A stretch of DNA of 64,000 bases from an uncultured Allomuricauda sp. (GCF_947499695.1 NZ_CANMPQ010000001.1:496001-560000); one strand, 5' to 3'; shown: positions 36,041 through 45,545, counted from the stretch's first letter. Numbers and translations: made by a program. Notes: a model not told the origin generated them from the letters alone.

Positions 36041-36988
36041 TTAAGACTTGGTTTTATGGTTCTTAAATTTTTCCAAATCAATTTTTGCCTTGTAAAGTCT
36101 GCTATTTCCATTTTGGTAGGTACCCAAAAAATCCGACAGTTCTTGCGTGGATTCAATGCGTTTAGTGGGGTTGATACTTCTGCGGCTTGTGAAATATAAT
36201 ATATTATTAATCTCATCCATATAGGGACAATAGTCCATATGTTTAGAGTTTATATTTACCGGTAAAGGCATGGCTTTAGACCAATTTCCTTGCTTATCCT
36301 TATAACTAATATAAATGTCACCGCTACCTTGGCCATCTTCGCGATTGTATCCACCAAACATGAGATAAGACTCATCTGAAGAGATGAAAGCGTTATATTC
36401 AAATCCTTCGGAATTGATATTTGCATCCAAAGGAACAGGCTTAGCGTATGTGCCATCTTTATATTCAGCATAAAAAATATCATCCCTTCCAATGGCGCCA
36501 GGGCAGTCACAGGTAAAATACAGGTTTCCGTTTTTAGATACAGCTGGATAGAACTCATTACTGTCTGAATTGACAGGAGATCCCATATTAATAGGTTCTG
36601 ACCAATCAGAGGATAAATCACTTCTTTTTACAAACCAAATATCAAAATCCTTGACTTCTTCCGATGGATTTAAAGGTCTGTTTGATACAAAATATAGTTG
36701 GAGGCCATCTGGTGACAAAAAGGGTTCCAGGTCCTTATATTCTCCTGAAAAAGAAGCTATGTGAGGTGTATTCCAGCTATTGCCATCTTTTGTAGAGCTT
36801 GCAATGACCGAAACTTCTTCATTAGCTGATTGAATGGTAAAATACGCCTCATTTCCGCTTTGGGTCATTGTAAAATCCCTAACCTTTTCGAATTGCTGCA
36901 ATAATTCCAAAGCTGGATAAACCTGAATCTCATTTTGACCAAAACCAATTGTGGTAAGGAGTAAGAAGGAAATAAAACTCAATCTCAT
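36041..36988 (-). CDS. exported PD40 (WD40-like beta-propeller) protein
   Basis: A 315-residue protein with a signal peptide (LSFISFLLLTTIGFG, cleavage before QNE) and a row of PD40 blades: EPFLSPDGLQLYFVSNR, then FYPAVSKNGNLYFTCD, YNAFISSDESYLMFGG and YCPYMDEINNILYFTS. PD40 propellers bind peptides, carbohydrates or OmpA-like partners in the periplasm and on the surface. Its ATG overlaps the stop of the SGNH hydrolase gene (ATGA), so it is translationally coupled and is the last gene of the seven-gene reverse operon. Confidence 0.85.
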   Translation of the reverse strand: MRLSFISFLLLTTIGFGQNEIQVYPALELLQQFEKVRDFTMTQSGNEAYFTIQSANEEVSVIASSTKDGNSWNTPHIASFSGEYKDLEPFLSPDGLQLYFVSNRPLNPSEEVKDFDIWFVKRSDLSSDWSEPINMGSPVNSDSNEFYPAVSKNGNLYFTCDCPGAIGRDDIFYAEYKDGTYAKPVPLDANINSEGFEYNAFISSDESYLMFGGYNREDGQGSGDIYISYKDKQGNWSKAMPLPVNINSKHMDYCPYMDEINNILYFTSRRSINPTKRIESTQELSDFLGTYQNGNSRLYKAKIDLEKFKNHKTKS

Positions 36989-37674
36989 TTTTGCAACACC
37001 TTTGCGATTGATTTCTCAACGAGAGATTCCATTATAGCATACCCTTTTTTAGTTGGATGGACGCCATCTTCCGCCAGTTCTTTTGAAAGCCCATTTCGCT
37101 CATCGGCCATCGCGCTGAAATAATCCAGATAAAGTATTCCTTTAGCGTTTGCTGTTTTATTGAGCATGGCATTGAGCTTTGGAATCTTCACATTGGGTTC
37201 CAGGCCAGGTTTCCATGGGTAATCGTATGCTGGAAGGACGGAACAAAGTATTGGACAGATCCCGTTAGCTTCAGCAAGTTCAATCATAGAAAGGATGTTA
37301 TCATGAATTTGTTGCAGGGTCATTGGACCGGTATTTCCTGCTATGTCATTGGTGCCCGCAAGAATTAGCACAACTTTTGGCTTCAAGGCGATGACATCTT
37401 GTCGAAACCTTAGCAACATCTGAGGTGTTGTTTGTCCGCTAATACCTCTATTTACAAAAGGTTTGCCTTCAAAAAACCCAGGATTTGCAATAGACCAGCC
37501 TTCAGTAATTGAATTCCCCATAAACACAATGCGGTTTTCATCATTAGCTGGAACTTCCAAAGTGGCGTTAGCTTCTTGATATTTTTTGAGATTGGCCCAA
37601 TCTTGGGCTTGAATGGTCCTTGATAAGCCTAAAAACGACAACACAACAAGTAATCTTATTTTAAATGTTAACAT
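36985..37674 (-). CDS. exported SGNH/GDSL-family hydrolase
   Basis: I chose the ATG at 37674 (229 residues) because it directly precedes a signal peptide (IRLLVVLSFLGLSRTIQA); the frame extends 21 codons upstream without purpose. The four SGNH blocks are visible: FMGNSITEGW with the nucleophile Ser, GISGQTTPQML (Gly), LAGTNDIAGN (Asn) and EDGVHPTKKGY with the catalytic Asp and His. Such enzymes deacetylate or de-esterify carbohydrates and are common in glycan-degrading loci of Bacteroidota. It is coupled to the PD40 gene downstream and lies in an operon with a predicted amino-sugar acetyltransferase-like membrane protein. Confidence 0.9.
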   Translation of the reverse strand: MLTFKIRLLVVLSFLGLSRTIQAQDWANLKKYQEANATLEVPANDENRIVFMGNSITEGWSIANPGFFEGKPFVNRGISGQTTPQMLLRFRQDVIALKPKVVLILAGTNDIAGNTGPMTLQQIHDNILSMIELAEANGICPILCSVLPAYDYPWKPGLEPNVKIPKLNAMLNKTANAKGILYLDYFSAMADERNGLSKELAEDGVHPTKKGYAIMESLVEKSIAKVLQK

Positions 37675-37733
37675 TATATTGGTTTGTTTAGAAATTGGAA
37701 ATAATTGGGTAATTGATTTTACACATATACCTC

Positions 37734-38312
37734 TCAATCCTTAGGTGGTGTAATCATAATATGAGCTCGATGCGTTCCAGGATTCATTAACCAGGCATGT
37801 CCAGGGGGTGTTGGAGTAGTGGGTAAGCCAGTGGAAGCCCCTGTTGCGAATGGGATATAAAAAACATAACGCACATATGGATTTTCAATTTCCTTGGTTT
37901 CAGGGTTCACTTTTCCTGTAAACACACACAGCGTAGCTTTGTCCGGCATTTTTAGCTTTCCAGCTTTTACTTCTTCTTCTCGAATATCAAAAATCTCCTG
38001 AGCCTCTTTTCCCATTGCTTTCAATTCTCTTCCTCGAGCCATAAAAGGTTCTAAGTCTTTATGATAAGCTGCTGTGGAAAACCTTTCTTTTTCTGGGTCA
38101 TCCGCTATGGCAATGTAATCGTTGGCACCTTTTCTTAAAGTAACAAAGTTTCCGTGTTTGTCATACCCATAAACGGTTACTCCATCTTTATAATCTTGCG
38201 GAACAGCCATTAAAGCAGTTTTTATTTGCCAGTCTTTTGGAGGAATTTCTTGAGCCTTTAAAATTTGGCCGAAAATCAAACCGACGCTAAGTAAAAAGAT
38301 AGTTTTTTTCAT
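37734..38312 (-). CDS. small exported protein of unknown function
   Basis: A 192-residue protein with a signal peptide (TIFLLSVGLIFGQILKAQ) and a compact soluble domain. Conserved-looking elements are YGYDKHGNFVTLRKG, a charged central helix (ARGRELKAMGKEAQEIF) and a Pro/Gly/His-rich end (TPTPPGHAWLMNPGTHRAH, cited in part). I do not recognise the family; the C-terminal His and Trp could form a binding site. Its start overlaps the stop of the DUF5009 gene by four bases, so it belongs firmly to this operon. Nothing suggests it is a lipoprotein. Confidence 0.65.
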   Translation of the reverse strand: MKKTIFLLSVGLIFGQILKAQEIPPKDWQIKTALMAVPQDYKDGVTVYGYDKHGNFVTLRKGANDYIAIADDPEKERFSTAAYHKDLEPFMARGRELKAMGKEAQEIFDIREEEVKAGKLKMPDKATLCVFTGKVNPETKEIENPYVRYVFYIPFATGASTGLPTTPTPPGHAWLMNPGTHRAHIMITPPKD

Positions 38313-39478
38313 AATTTCAATTTATAGCCTTTGCGCTCCAACCATCCGGTAAATAGCACAACCAAAAGAGCGAAGCAAAGGGAAATTAATAACCCGATTA
38401 CACCGGAGTTCAAAATTTCAGGTAACCTAATATTGCTTAAGTTACGCAAAGGATAGATAAAATAAGGAATCATGTAGCAGGTTAAAGTTGCCGTACCTGC
38501 TGGTTTGATGATATCTGCCCATCGTGTTATTTTGAGAACATCCGAAATATAGTGTAGGAGTATAAAGCTTAAAAAACCAATTCCTGTGCATATGGCGAGC
38601 CACGAAGGTGTTCCTTGTATTTTTGAAATACCCCAAAGTGGTCTTGTAGACAATCCATAAACAAGACATAGTATACCCAGACCAATAAGAACTGAATACG
38701 ACCATTTAAAATCTTTTTTAGCTAACCTTTTGAACAGCAAAGTAGCTACAACTCCCGCAGAAGTAAATGCGGGAATAGTTCCGGTATATAGTGGTGAAAT
38801 ATAACTAAGAATACCTTCAAATTGTAACAAATCAGTGGTTGTAGCTAAAACGGAGAGGGTGTTGAAGCCAATCCATAACATCAGCATTACATACAAATTT
38901 CCTTTGGTAAAAAGATACACCAATGCATTTGCAAGATATGCCCAGCCAATAAGACCGAGTATGCCCCACCATTGAGGTTTCATACTAACTTCCCCAAGAT
39001 CACCACCTTGATATGAAATAGCTAAATACACCAAAATTATGATTCCAAGGGATTGAAAAATGATATGCCACTTTTTAGGAATTGGGCTTTTATTCCAATT
39101 CATCCAAATCAATACGACAGCAACTGCCATTAAAATACACCATAAATACCTTCCTAATCCAAGGGTTTCATTATGCGTTTCATAATTGACCATATAAAAG
39201 CCGATTAATAACAGCGAAACCGACCTGATAATGATATGTTTTCCCAATGTCCAAGTACTTTCATTTTTAGAAAGTCTATGATTGATGGCATAGGGAATAC
39301 TGAGTCCTACAATAAAAAGGAATAAGGGAAATATGATGTCTGAAAAACCTAAATAATCCTCTACTGCAGAGGCATGCTGTAGCCATTTTGGGACATTGTC
39401 CAAGGTCCAAAAGTCATTTACCCAGATCATTAAAACCATGGTAAGAGCCCTTAAAATGTCAATTGAGGCAATTCTCAT
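38309..39478 (-). CDS. DUF5009 / heparan-alpha-glucosaminide N-acetyltransferase-like membrane protein
   Basis: A 389-residue polytopic membrane protein with ten or more helices. The N-terminus (RIASIDILRALTMVLMIWVN) and FPLFLFIVGLSIPYAI match the NagX/HGSNAT family (DUF5009, COG4299). The human homologue transfers acetyl groups across the lysosomal membrane to glucosamine residues; bacterial members are thought to act on sugars at the inner membrane. It begins 5 bp after the AhpD-like gene and overlaps the next gene by four bases. Presence with an SGNH esterase suggests acetylation and deacetylation of a glycan, which is inference. Confidence 0.85.
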   Translation of the reverse strand: MRIASIDILRALTMVLMIWVNDFWTLDNVPKWLQHASAVEDYLGFSDIIFPLFLFIVGLSIPYAINHRLSKNESTWTLGKHIIIRSVSLLLIGFYMVNYETHNETLGLGRYLWCILMAVAVVLIWMNWNKSPIPKKWHIIFQSLGIIILVYLAISYQGGDLGEVSMKPQWWGILGLIGWAYLANALVYLFTKGNLYVMLMLWIGFNTLSVLATTTDLLQFEGILSYISPLYTGTIPAFTSAGVVATLLFKRLAKKDFKWSYSVLIGLGILCLVYGLSTRPLWGISKIQGTPSWLAICTGIGFLSFILLHYISDVLKITRWADIIKPAGTATLTCYMIPYFIYPLRNLSNIRLPEILNSGVIGLLISLCFALLVVLFTGWLERKGYKLKL

Positions 39479-39483
39479 ATTTA

Positions 39484-40089
39484 TTATTTATGACTCCAAT
39501 TATCTGGGTCGTTACTATCATTAGGGGAAAGCCCTAAAATATCACCGGTGGTGTTTACTCCAAGCCCAATAACCGTTCGGTTAACATAGTTAAAGTAACT
39601 AGTCACCTGGTTTATCTCCAAAATTTGACCATCGGTGAAACCTTGGGACCTGAGTTCGGTGATATCATCCTTACCAATACTTGTATGTTCCAAAGTCAGC
39701 TTTTTGGAATAAGCTATTCCTGATAAATACTTCTCATCAAAAAAAGTATTGAGTGCATCAAGTTTGACTGCCTCCATAAAATCTGTTGCTCTTTTGGTAT
39801 CGTCCACCAATCTTTTAAAACCTTCAAAATGATGTTGTACGCAGTAATCACATTGGTTCAAATAGCTTACATAAATACCTATGGCCTCCAAATACCATTT
39901 GGGAAGCTCATTGTTGGAGTTGTGCAGCACATTTTTATACAATGCCATATGACCAACAAGTGAATGCGGCCTTAGACTGTGAATGGACAATACATTGTCT
40001 ATGTTGTTATTTGGACCTTTAACCCGGTCATATATTTTTTTGAGACGGGCATCTGCATTTTCATAATCTACTACTTTAATCCAACTCAT
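39484..40089 (-). CDS. AhpD/carboxymuconolactone decarboxylase-like (peroxidase-related) protein
   Basis: A 201-residue soluble, all-helical protein. The AhpD-type active site NQCDYCVQHHFEGF (about 115-128) has the redox CxxC pair and a following His. The family includes alkylhydroperoxidase AhpD and 'peroxidase-related enzymes'; the longer version here, with an N-terminal helical extension, is of the latter kind. No signal peptide, so it acts in the cytosol. The gene follows the S10 peptidase gene by 25 bp and precedes the DUF5009 gene by 5 bp. Confidence 0.85.
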   Translation of the reverse strand: MSWIKVVDYENADARLKKIYDRVKGPNNNIDNVLSIHSLRPHSLVGHMALYKNVLHNSNNELPKWYLEAIGIYVSYLNQCDYCVQHHFEGFKRLVDDTKRATDFMEAVKLDALNTFFDEKYLSGIAYSKKLTLEHTSIGKDDITELRSQGFTDGQILEINQVTSYFNYVNRTVIGLGVNTTGDILGLSPNDSNDPDNWSHK

Positions 40090-40114
40090 ATTGAAAATTT
40101 ATCTGTTGATTGGA

Positions 40115-41602
40115 TTAATATTTTGCACTTTTTCCGTTGGTTTTGGTTCGTAGAATAAAGCTCCTTAGATCATCATTTGCTTTTTGAAGGTCTTCTCGTC
40201 TTAAATACATCATATGTCCTGAACGGTATCCCTTAAATTCAAACCTATCTTTCATGCGTCCGCTTGGATCAACTTGCCACATGGTATACTTTGCATTAAA
40301 ATAGGTAGTGGCACCATCATAATAACCGGATTGAACCAAAACATTTAAATATGGGTTTTGCGCCATTGCTTGCCGAAGGTTATCCCTTGTATTGTCATCG
40401 TCATTGTTCCAAGGATGCACAGGTCCAAACATATTGTATTTGATATCTGTTTTGAATTTTAATTCTTCTTGCAGATAATAATTGATACCAGGAGTAAAAC
40501 TATGCAGCCAAGAAGTAAGTTCTGCAGAGTAATCGGGACTCTCACCAAAGAGTTGTCTGTCGATACCTAGATACCGGCTATCCAATCTTCCAACATTGTA
40601 ACCTCCATTGTCTTTCAATAGATTTTTCCAAAAGAATTGGGTTGGCACATCCAAATTATGATCTAGAATATCTTTTTCCTTCAATCCGGAATAATAAGCC
40701 ATTTTTTTGGCAACACTCTTACGTTCCGAATCGGAAATAAAACCTCCTTTGGCTATGGCAGGAATCAATGTGTTGAGAGTATACGCTTCTGATTCAGGTA
40801 ATACCTCCAATAGGTCCTTTCCTTGAAGTTCAGAAGGTAAAGCTTTGTGGTGCCATGCAGCAGCCGTATAGTACGGTAAATTTAAAGCGCTTGAAACAGG
40901 TCCACCAACTCGTATTACCTTATAATCAGCCGGAGAAACCATAATCACTCCATTTAAATACATCCATTGCTGATTTTGAAGAGCTAGGGAAAGTCCCATA
41001 ACCCGAGTTCCTCCATAACTTTCCCCAATAATGTATTTTGGAGATCGCCAGCGGTTATTCCGGGTAACGAAAGTATTGAGCCATTCGGCCAAATATTTAA
41101 CATCCGCATTAATGCCAAAGAATTTATCCCTGTCTACTTTTTCACCAATCTCAGGAATGGTTCTGGAATAACCTGTATTTGCCGGGTTAACGTATACAAT
41201 ATCGGTTACATCCAACACCGAATATGGATTGTGTTTTACACCATAGGGCTGAACTGGGTATCCTTCATCGTCAATTTTAAGAATTCTAGGGCCCGTATAG
41301 GCGAGATGCATCCATACTGAACCGGAACCGGGACCTCCGTTAAAAGAAATCAGTAATGGACGTTCTGCTCTATTCTTAACATTGTTTCGGGTGTAATAGG
41401 TGTAATGTAAAGATGCAATGGGCTCACCCATTTCATCCCAAACGGGTTGGGTACCTGTGGTAGCCGTATAATTTATAGCTGTACCATTAATATTGACGCT
41501 GTGTTGCGTGGTCACCGTAGTGTCGATGGGTAATTTTCTACTTTGCCCTAAGGCAACAGCACTGCACATAATCATGCAGAGCATAAATTGGATTGTTCTC
41601 AT
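40115..41602 (-). CDS. exported S10 family serine carboxypeptidase-like protein
   Basis: A 495-residue protein with a signal peptide (IQFMLCMIMCSAVALG, cleavage before QSR). The alpha/beta-hydrolase peptidase S10 landmarks are FNGGPGSGSVW (oxyanion loop), IIGESYGGTR with the nucleophile Ser, SGYYDGATTY with the Asp, and YRSGHMMYL with the His. S10 enzymes remove C-terminal residues from peptides, usually at acid pH; bacterial members are exported and poorly studied. It lies 43 bp after the aldo-keto reductase gene in the same operon. Confidence 0.9.
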   Translation of the reverse strand: MRTIQFMLCMIMCSAVALGQSRKLPIDTTVTTQHSVNINGTAINYTATTGTQPVWDEMGEPIASLHYTYYTRNNVKNRAERPLLISFNGGPGSGSVWMHLAYTGPRILKIDDEGYPVQPYGVKHNPYSVLDVTDIVYVNPANTGYSRTIPEIGEKVDRDKFFGINADVKYLAEWLNTFVTRNNRWRSPKYIIGESYGGTRVMGLSLALQNQQWMYLNGVIMVSPADYKVIRVGGPVSSALNLPYYTAAAWHHKALPSELQGKDLLEVLPESEAYTLNTLIPAIAKGGFISDSERKSVAKKMAYYSGLKEKDILDHNLDVPTQFFWKNLLKDNGGYNVGRLDSRYLGIDRQLFGESPDYSAELTSWLHSFTPGINYYLQEELKFKTDIKYNMFGPVHPWNNDDDNTRDNLRQAMAQNPYLNVLVQSGYYDGATTYFNAKYTMWQVDPSGRMKDRFEFKGYRSGHMMYLRREDLQKANDDLRSFILRTKTNGKSAKY

Positions 41603-41645
41603 TTTATATTTGAATTAGTCAGATTCGTATGGTTTTGGTTCTATG

Positions 41646-42662
41646 TTAAGTTAAAATAGATTCTATTGCAGCGAGCTCTTCGGGCGAAAATGCAAGGTTG
41701 TCCAAGGTTTTAATATTGTCCAAAAGTTGTTCGGTTCTGCTAGCACCTATTAACACGGTTGTGATTCGCTCATCTTTCAGTACCCAAGCTAGCGCCATTT
41801 GTGCTAAACTTTGATTTCTTGAACTGGCAATAGCATCCAATTTCTCAACCTTTTGTAATATTTCCGAAGTGATTTGGTCAGATTTTAGATAACGAGCATC
41901 CTTTGATGCCCTGGAATCCTTCGGTATGCCTTTCAAATACTTGTTTGTAAGTATCCCTTGTTCCAAAGGTGAAAAGGGAATGGAGCCAATTCCTTTTTTA
42001 CCTAATACGTCGAGCAATCCATCTTCTACCCATCTATCCATCATGTTGTATCTAGGCTGGTGAATAAGTAGGGGAGTTCCCAAATCTTTTAGAATCTCAT
42101 ATGCTTTCTCCGTGTCCTCTGCGTTATATTGGGATATACCAACGTATAATGCTTTCCCTTGCTGTACAATGTGATGCAAAGCTCCCATAGTTTCTTCCAA
42201 AGGCGTTTCAGGGTCTGGGCGATGATGGTAAAATATATCAACATAATCCAACCCCATTCTCTCCAAGCTTTGATCCAAGCTTGCAATCAAATATTTTCGG
42301 GAGCCAAAATTCCCATAGGGACCAGGCCACATATCCCATCCAGCTTTGGTTGAAATAATCAACTCATCTCGGTAGTTTTTGAAATCCTTTTGGAATAGTC
42401 GTCCAAAGTTATCCTCTGCAGCTCCATATGGGGGACCATAATTGTTTGCCAAATCGAAATGAGTCATCCCATTATCAAAGGCAGTCCTTAAAATTTGACG
42501 GGCATTTTGAAAATCGTTGGTATGGCCAAAATTATGCCATAAACCAAGGGAAATCATAGGTAGTAAAAGTCCAGAATTACCGCAACGTCTGTATTGCATT
42601 TTTTCATATCTGGATGTGTTGGGGACATACGATGCTATCCCAGAGGAGTCATTTATGGTCAT
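41646..42662 (-). CDS. aldo/keto reductase, YghZ-like (L-glyceraldehyde 3-phosphate reductase group)
   Basis: A 338-residue cytosolic NADPH-dependent oxidoreductase. FDLANNYGPPYGAAE holds the catalytic Asp and Tyr (about residues 69-83), ISTKAGWDMWPGPYG the Lys, and FYHHRPDPETPLEE the His, with IGASRTEQLLDNI at the C-terminus for NADP binding. The string LANNYGPPYG and the WPGPYG loop are closest to YghZ of E. coli, which reduces L-glyceraldehyde 3-phosphate and methylglyoxal. It is the first gene of the reverse operon, divergent from the Tat-exported Gfo/Idh gene across 164 bp. Confidence 0.9.
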   Translation of the reverse strand: MTINDSSGIASYVPNTSRYEKMQYRRCGNSGLLLPMISLGLWHNFGHTNDFQNARQILRTAFDNGMTHFDLANNYGPPYGAAEDNFGRLFQKDFKNYRDELIISTKAGWDMWPGPYGNFGSRKYLIASLDQSLERMGLDYVDIFYHHRPDPETPLEETMGALHHIVQQGKALYVGISQYNAEDTEKAYEILKDLGTPLLIHQPRYNMMDRWVEDGLLDVLGKKGIGSIPFSPLEQGILTNKYLKGIPKDSRASKDARYLKSDQITSEILQKVEKLDAIASSRNQSLAQMALAWVLKDERITTVLIGASRTEQLLDNIKTLDNLAFSPEELAAIESILT

Positions 42663-42826
42663 AAATTAAAGTATAGTTGTTTTAAGGCAACTAAATTTAT
42701 CACATTTCAATATAGATATTCTTGTTTTGAGGATTTTAACTTAAATTTTTGATAAATCGAGATGTTGAAAATGTATCTTCCATATGATTCTTTGAGTAAC
42801 CTAATATCGAACTGAAATACAAAAAC

Positions 42827-43963
42827 ATGGGAAAGCTATCACGCCGTGACTTTAATGCAACCGTTGCAAAAGGGACAGGAGCTGCAGCATTGATGTCAAT
42901 ATCACCATTGGCCTGCGCTATGGGAATGCATAAAGACAAAAAGAAATTAGGAGTTGCCCTTGTAGGTTTAGGTAGTTATAGCACCTACCAATTAGCTCCA
43001 GCACTTCTGGAGGCGGAGCATTGTTATTTGGCTGGAATAGTTACTGGCACAAAAGATAAAGAACAGATTTGGGCCAATAAGTATGGTATTTCACAAGAGA
43101 ATATATACAACTACGAAAACTTCGACAATATCGCAAAGAACAGAGCAATAGACGTTGTGTATGTGGTCTTGCCAAACAGTATGCATGCCGATTTTTCCAT
43201 TCGGGCTGCTAGGGCAGGAAAGCATGTGATTTGCGAAAAACCCATGGCTATGAGCATTGAGGAGTGCGATGCCATAATTGAAGCCTGTAAAGAAAATGAC
43301 GTAAAACTTGGAATGGGATATCGCTTACATTCAGAGCCTTACACTCAAGAAGTAAAACGTTTAGTTAGAGAAAAGACCTTTGGAGATATCAACTATATCT
43401 CTGCTGAAGCCGGTTACAGGTCCATGTCCAACCCCGACCAATGGAGATTGAACAAAGAACTTTCAGGGGGAGGTGCGCTGGTTAATATGGGGGTTTATGC
43501 CATTCAAAGTATTATCTATGGTACGGGCGAAAATCCAATTTCAGTATCTGCTCAGGAGTATAGCACCCGTCCAGACTATTTTAAAGATACAGATGAGACC
43601 ATTACCGCCCAATTTGAATTTAAAAGTGGGGTAGTGGGTAATATTATGACTTCACACAATGTTAGAGCTAATAGACTATTTGCTTCATGTGAAAGGGGCT
43701 GGTATGAGCTGGACCCAGCAAGTACCTATATACCTTTGGCAGGCAGAACATCCAGAGGTGAAATGAATTTTACACAAGAAAGTCAACAAAAATTACAGAT
43801 GGACGATTTTGCAAAACACATCTTGTTTGATGAACCAAATAAAGCACCTGGTGAAATGGGCAAACGGGATATGATAATTGTTAAGGCCATTTATGAATCC
43901 ATCGCTGGCGGTGGAAAGAAAGTAGCATTGAATTTTGAACCTTCCTTTGGATTTGGAGGCTGA
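42827..43963 (+). CDS. Tat-exported Gfo/Idh/MocA family oxidoreductase
   Basis: A 378-residue protein. The N-terminus MGKLSRRDFNATVAKG has a twin-arginine motif (SRRDF) followed by a moderately hydrophobic stretch (GTGAAALMSISPLACA), so it should be exported folded, with its cofactor, as glucose-fructose oxidoreductase is. The Rossmann domain begins with GVALVGLGSY (about 43-52); the catalytic EKPMAM motif follows (about 139-144), and the C-terminal domain has GALVNMGVYAIQ. Family members oxidise or reduce sugars or their derivatives. It is divergent from the aldo/keto reductase operon, and two sugar-type oxidoreductases there suggest a shared substrate. Confidence 0.9.
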   Translation: MGKLSRRDFNATVAKGTGAAALMSISPLACAMGMHKDKKKLGVALVGLGSYSTYQLAPALLEAEHCYLAGIVTGTKDKEQIWANKYGISQENIYNYENFDNIAKNRAIDVVYVVLPNSMHADFSIRAARAGKHVICEKPMAMSIEECDAIIEACKENDVKLGMGYRLHSEPYTQEVKRLVREKTFGDINYISAEAGYRSMSNPDQWRLNKELSGGGALVNMGVYAIQSIIYGTGENPISVSAQEYSTRPDYFKDTDETITAQFEFKSGVVGNIMTSHNVRANRLFASCERGWYELDPASTYIPLAGRTSRGEMNFTQESQQKLQMDDFAKHILFDEPNKAPGEMGKRDMIIVKAIYESIAGGGKKVALNFEPSFGFGG

Positions 43964-43977
43964 TTCATGACAGAATA

Positions 43978-44742
43978 TTAGAATTTTTCAAAAACGCCTA
44001 GCCCAAAAAGAGCAAAATCATACTTAACGGGGTCCACTTGGTCCAATTTCCTCAGGCTTTTATCCAATTCTACTAGAGCTTTAGCGTCATTTTGTTTTCG
44101 TCTTAGCAGCTTAAGTTTCCTGGCCACATTACCTGAATGTACATCCAATGGGCATGATAATTGACTTGGACTTATACTTTTCCAAAGACCAAAATCTACT
44201 CCGGTACTGTTGTCCCGGACCATCCATCGTAAAAACATATTGATACGTTTGGCGGCAGAACCTTTTAAAGGGTCCGAAACATGTTTTTGTGTTCTTTGCT
44301 CATGTGGCAGTTCAAAAAAAACCTTTTTAAACATTGATATGGCCGGTTGTAACGAATCTTTTTCTTGATGATTGGAGAAAGTGGATTCCAGCCCCCCGTG
44401 ATTCTGGTATATGTTTTTTAAACTTTGAATGAAATAATGCAGATCTAGGCCATTAAAGGTTCTATGTACAAAGGAACTCAATCTATCCAAATCAGATTCC
44501 GAGTGGTTAGCTATAAAGTCGTGCGGAGCATTATCTAGCAAATCCATTAAGTGAAGCGCATTATTAATGATGCTCTTTCGATTTCCCCAAGCAATGGTTG
44601 CGGTTAGAAAACCACAGATTTCAATATCCTCTTTTTTAGAAAATCTGTGAGGAACTTGGATGGGATCACTCTCCAAAAACTTGGGATGATTGTATTGGAC
44701 GACTTTTTCATCCAAAAAGGTTTTTAATTCAGATTGGGTCAT
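43978..44742 (-). CDS. TIGR02757 family protein (unknown function)
   Basis: A 254-residue soluble protein. Recognised from EICGFLTATIAWGNRKSI near residue 36, FIANHSESDLDRLSSF, and the C-terminal LRWMVRDNSTGVDFGLW then SPSQLSCPLDVHSGNVAR, all typical of TIGR02757, which is restricted largely to Bacteroidota and spirochaetes. The C-terminal part, with HxGNVAR and a terminal DPVKYDFALFG, resembles HhH-GPD glycosylase fragments, so a nucleic-acid role is possible. It is 9 bp downstream of the LolD-like gene stop-to-start on the same strand. Confidence 0.85.
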   Translation of the reverse strand: MTQSELKTFLDEKVVQYNHPKFLESDPIQVPHRFSKKEDIEICGFLTATIAWGNRKSIINNALHLMDLLDNAPHDFIANHSESDLDRLSSFVHRTFNGLDLHYFIQSLKNIYQNHGGLESTFSNHQEKDSLQPAISMFKKVFFELPHEQRTQKHVSDPLKGSAAKRINMFLRWMVRDNSTGVDFGLWKSISPSQLSCPLDVHSGNVARKLKLLRRKQNDAKALVELDKSLRKLDQVDPVKYDFALFGLGVFEKF

Positions 44743-44751
44743 GGTTCAACT

Positions 44752-45414
44752 TCAAGAAACGATCAATCCATCTACCATGGTCAACTTGCGATCCGCCATA
44801 TCCGCCAATTCTGAGTTATGGGTCACCAAAACAAAGGTTTGTCCAAACTCATCACGAAGTTGGAAGAAAAGTTTATGCAGATTATCAGCACTTTCAGAAT
44901 CAAGGTTACCACTAGGCTCATCGGCAAGAATAACGGAAGGGTTATTGATGAGTGAGCGGGCCACGGCAACTCTCTGTTGCTCTCCGCCAGAAAGAGCGTT
45001 TGGTTTATGGTCTTGTCTACTGCCCAGCCCTAAAAAGTCAAGTAATTCTTTGGCTCGTTTTTCTGCCTCAGCTCTCGGTGTTTTTTTGATAAAGGCAGGA
45101 ATACAGACATTTTCCAAAGCAGTAAATTCGGGAAGCAATTGATGAAATTGGAAGATAAATCCAATATGCTGGTTTCTAAAACGTGCCAAGGCTTTATCCT
45201 TCAATCCCATAACATTAATATCGTTCACCATTAAGGAGCAATCATTGGCGTTTGAAGGTACATCCAAGGTTCCCAATATTTGAAGTAAGGTAGTCTTTCC
45301 AGCACCGGATGCTCCCACGATGGATACCACTTCTTTTTTCTGTATTTCTAAGTCAACTCCTTTTAAAACTTGTAGCTGGCCGTAGTTTTTTTGAATATTT
45401 AAAGCTTTGATCAT
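44752..45414 (-). CDS. LolD-like ABC transporter ATP-binding protein
   Basis: From the ATG at 45414 the protein has 220 residues; 15 more codons are open upstream but add nothing typical. Walker A is GASGAGKTT (about 36-44), the signature [15 protein letters not shown], Walker [12 protein letters not shown] and the switch His in LVTHNSEL. It belongs to the MacB/LolD/FtsE subfamily, which powers lipoprotein release or peptide export with MacB-type permeases. No permease gene is nearby, a common situation for LolD in Bacteroidota. The next gene downstream encodes the TIGR02757 protein. Confidence 0.9.
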   Translation of the reverse strand: MIKALNIQKNYGQLQVLKGVDLEIQKKEVVSIVGASGAGKTTLLQILGTLDVPSNANDCSLMVNDINVMGLKDKALARFRNQHIGFIFQFHQLLPEFTALENVCIPAFIKKTPRAEAEKRAKELLDFLGLGSRQDHKPNALSGGEQQRVAVARSLINNPSVILADEPSGNLDSESADNLHKLFFQLRDEFGQTFVLVTHNSELADMADRKLTMVDGLIVS

Positions 45415-45529
45415 TAACAGGTGCTTTATGAGGTGAAAGTAATGATATCTAACGAGCACACAAAAATCAAATTTTAAATAAAGGTTTTATTCTTATTTAC
45501 GACTTTTATCAGGATTTAGTTAAAATCAA

Positions 45530-45545
45530 ATGGTTGTATAACCAT
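45530..45545. promoter_or_regulatory. inverted repeat (candidate operator) in the msrA-folE promoter
   Basis: ATGGTT-GTAT-AACCAT, 6-bp perfect arms with a 4-base centre, 27 bp before the msrA ATG. A near -7 element TAACTTTA (45556-45563) with TTG at 45533-45535 (20-bp spacer) overlaps it, so binding here would cover the -33 element. Confidence 0.35.
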
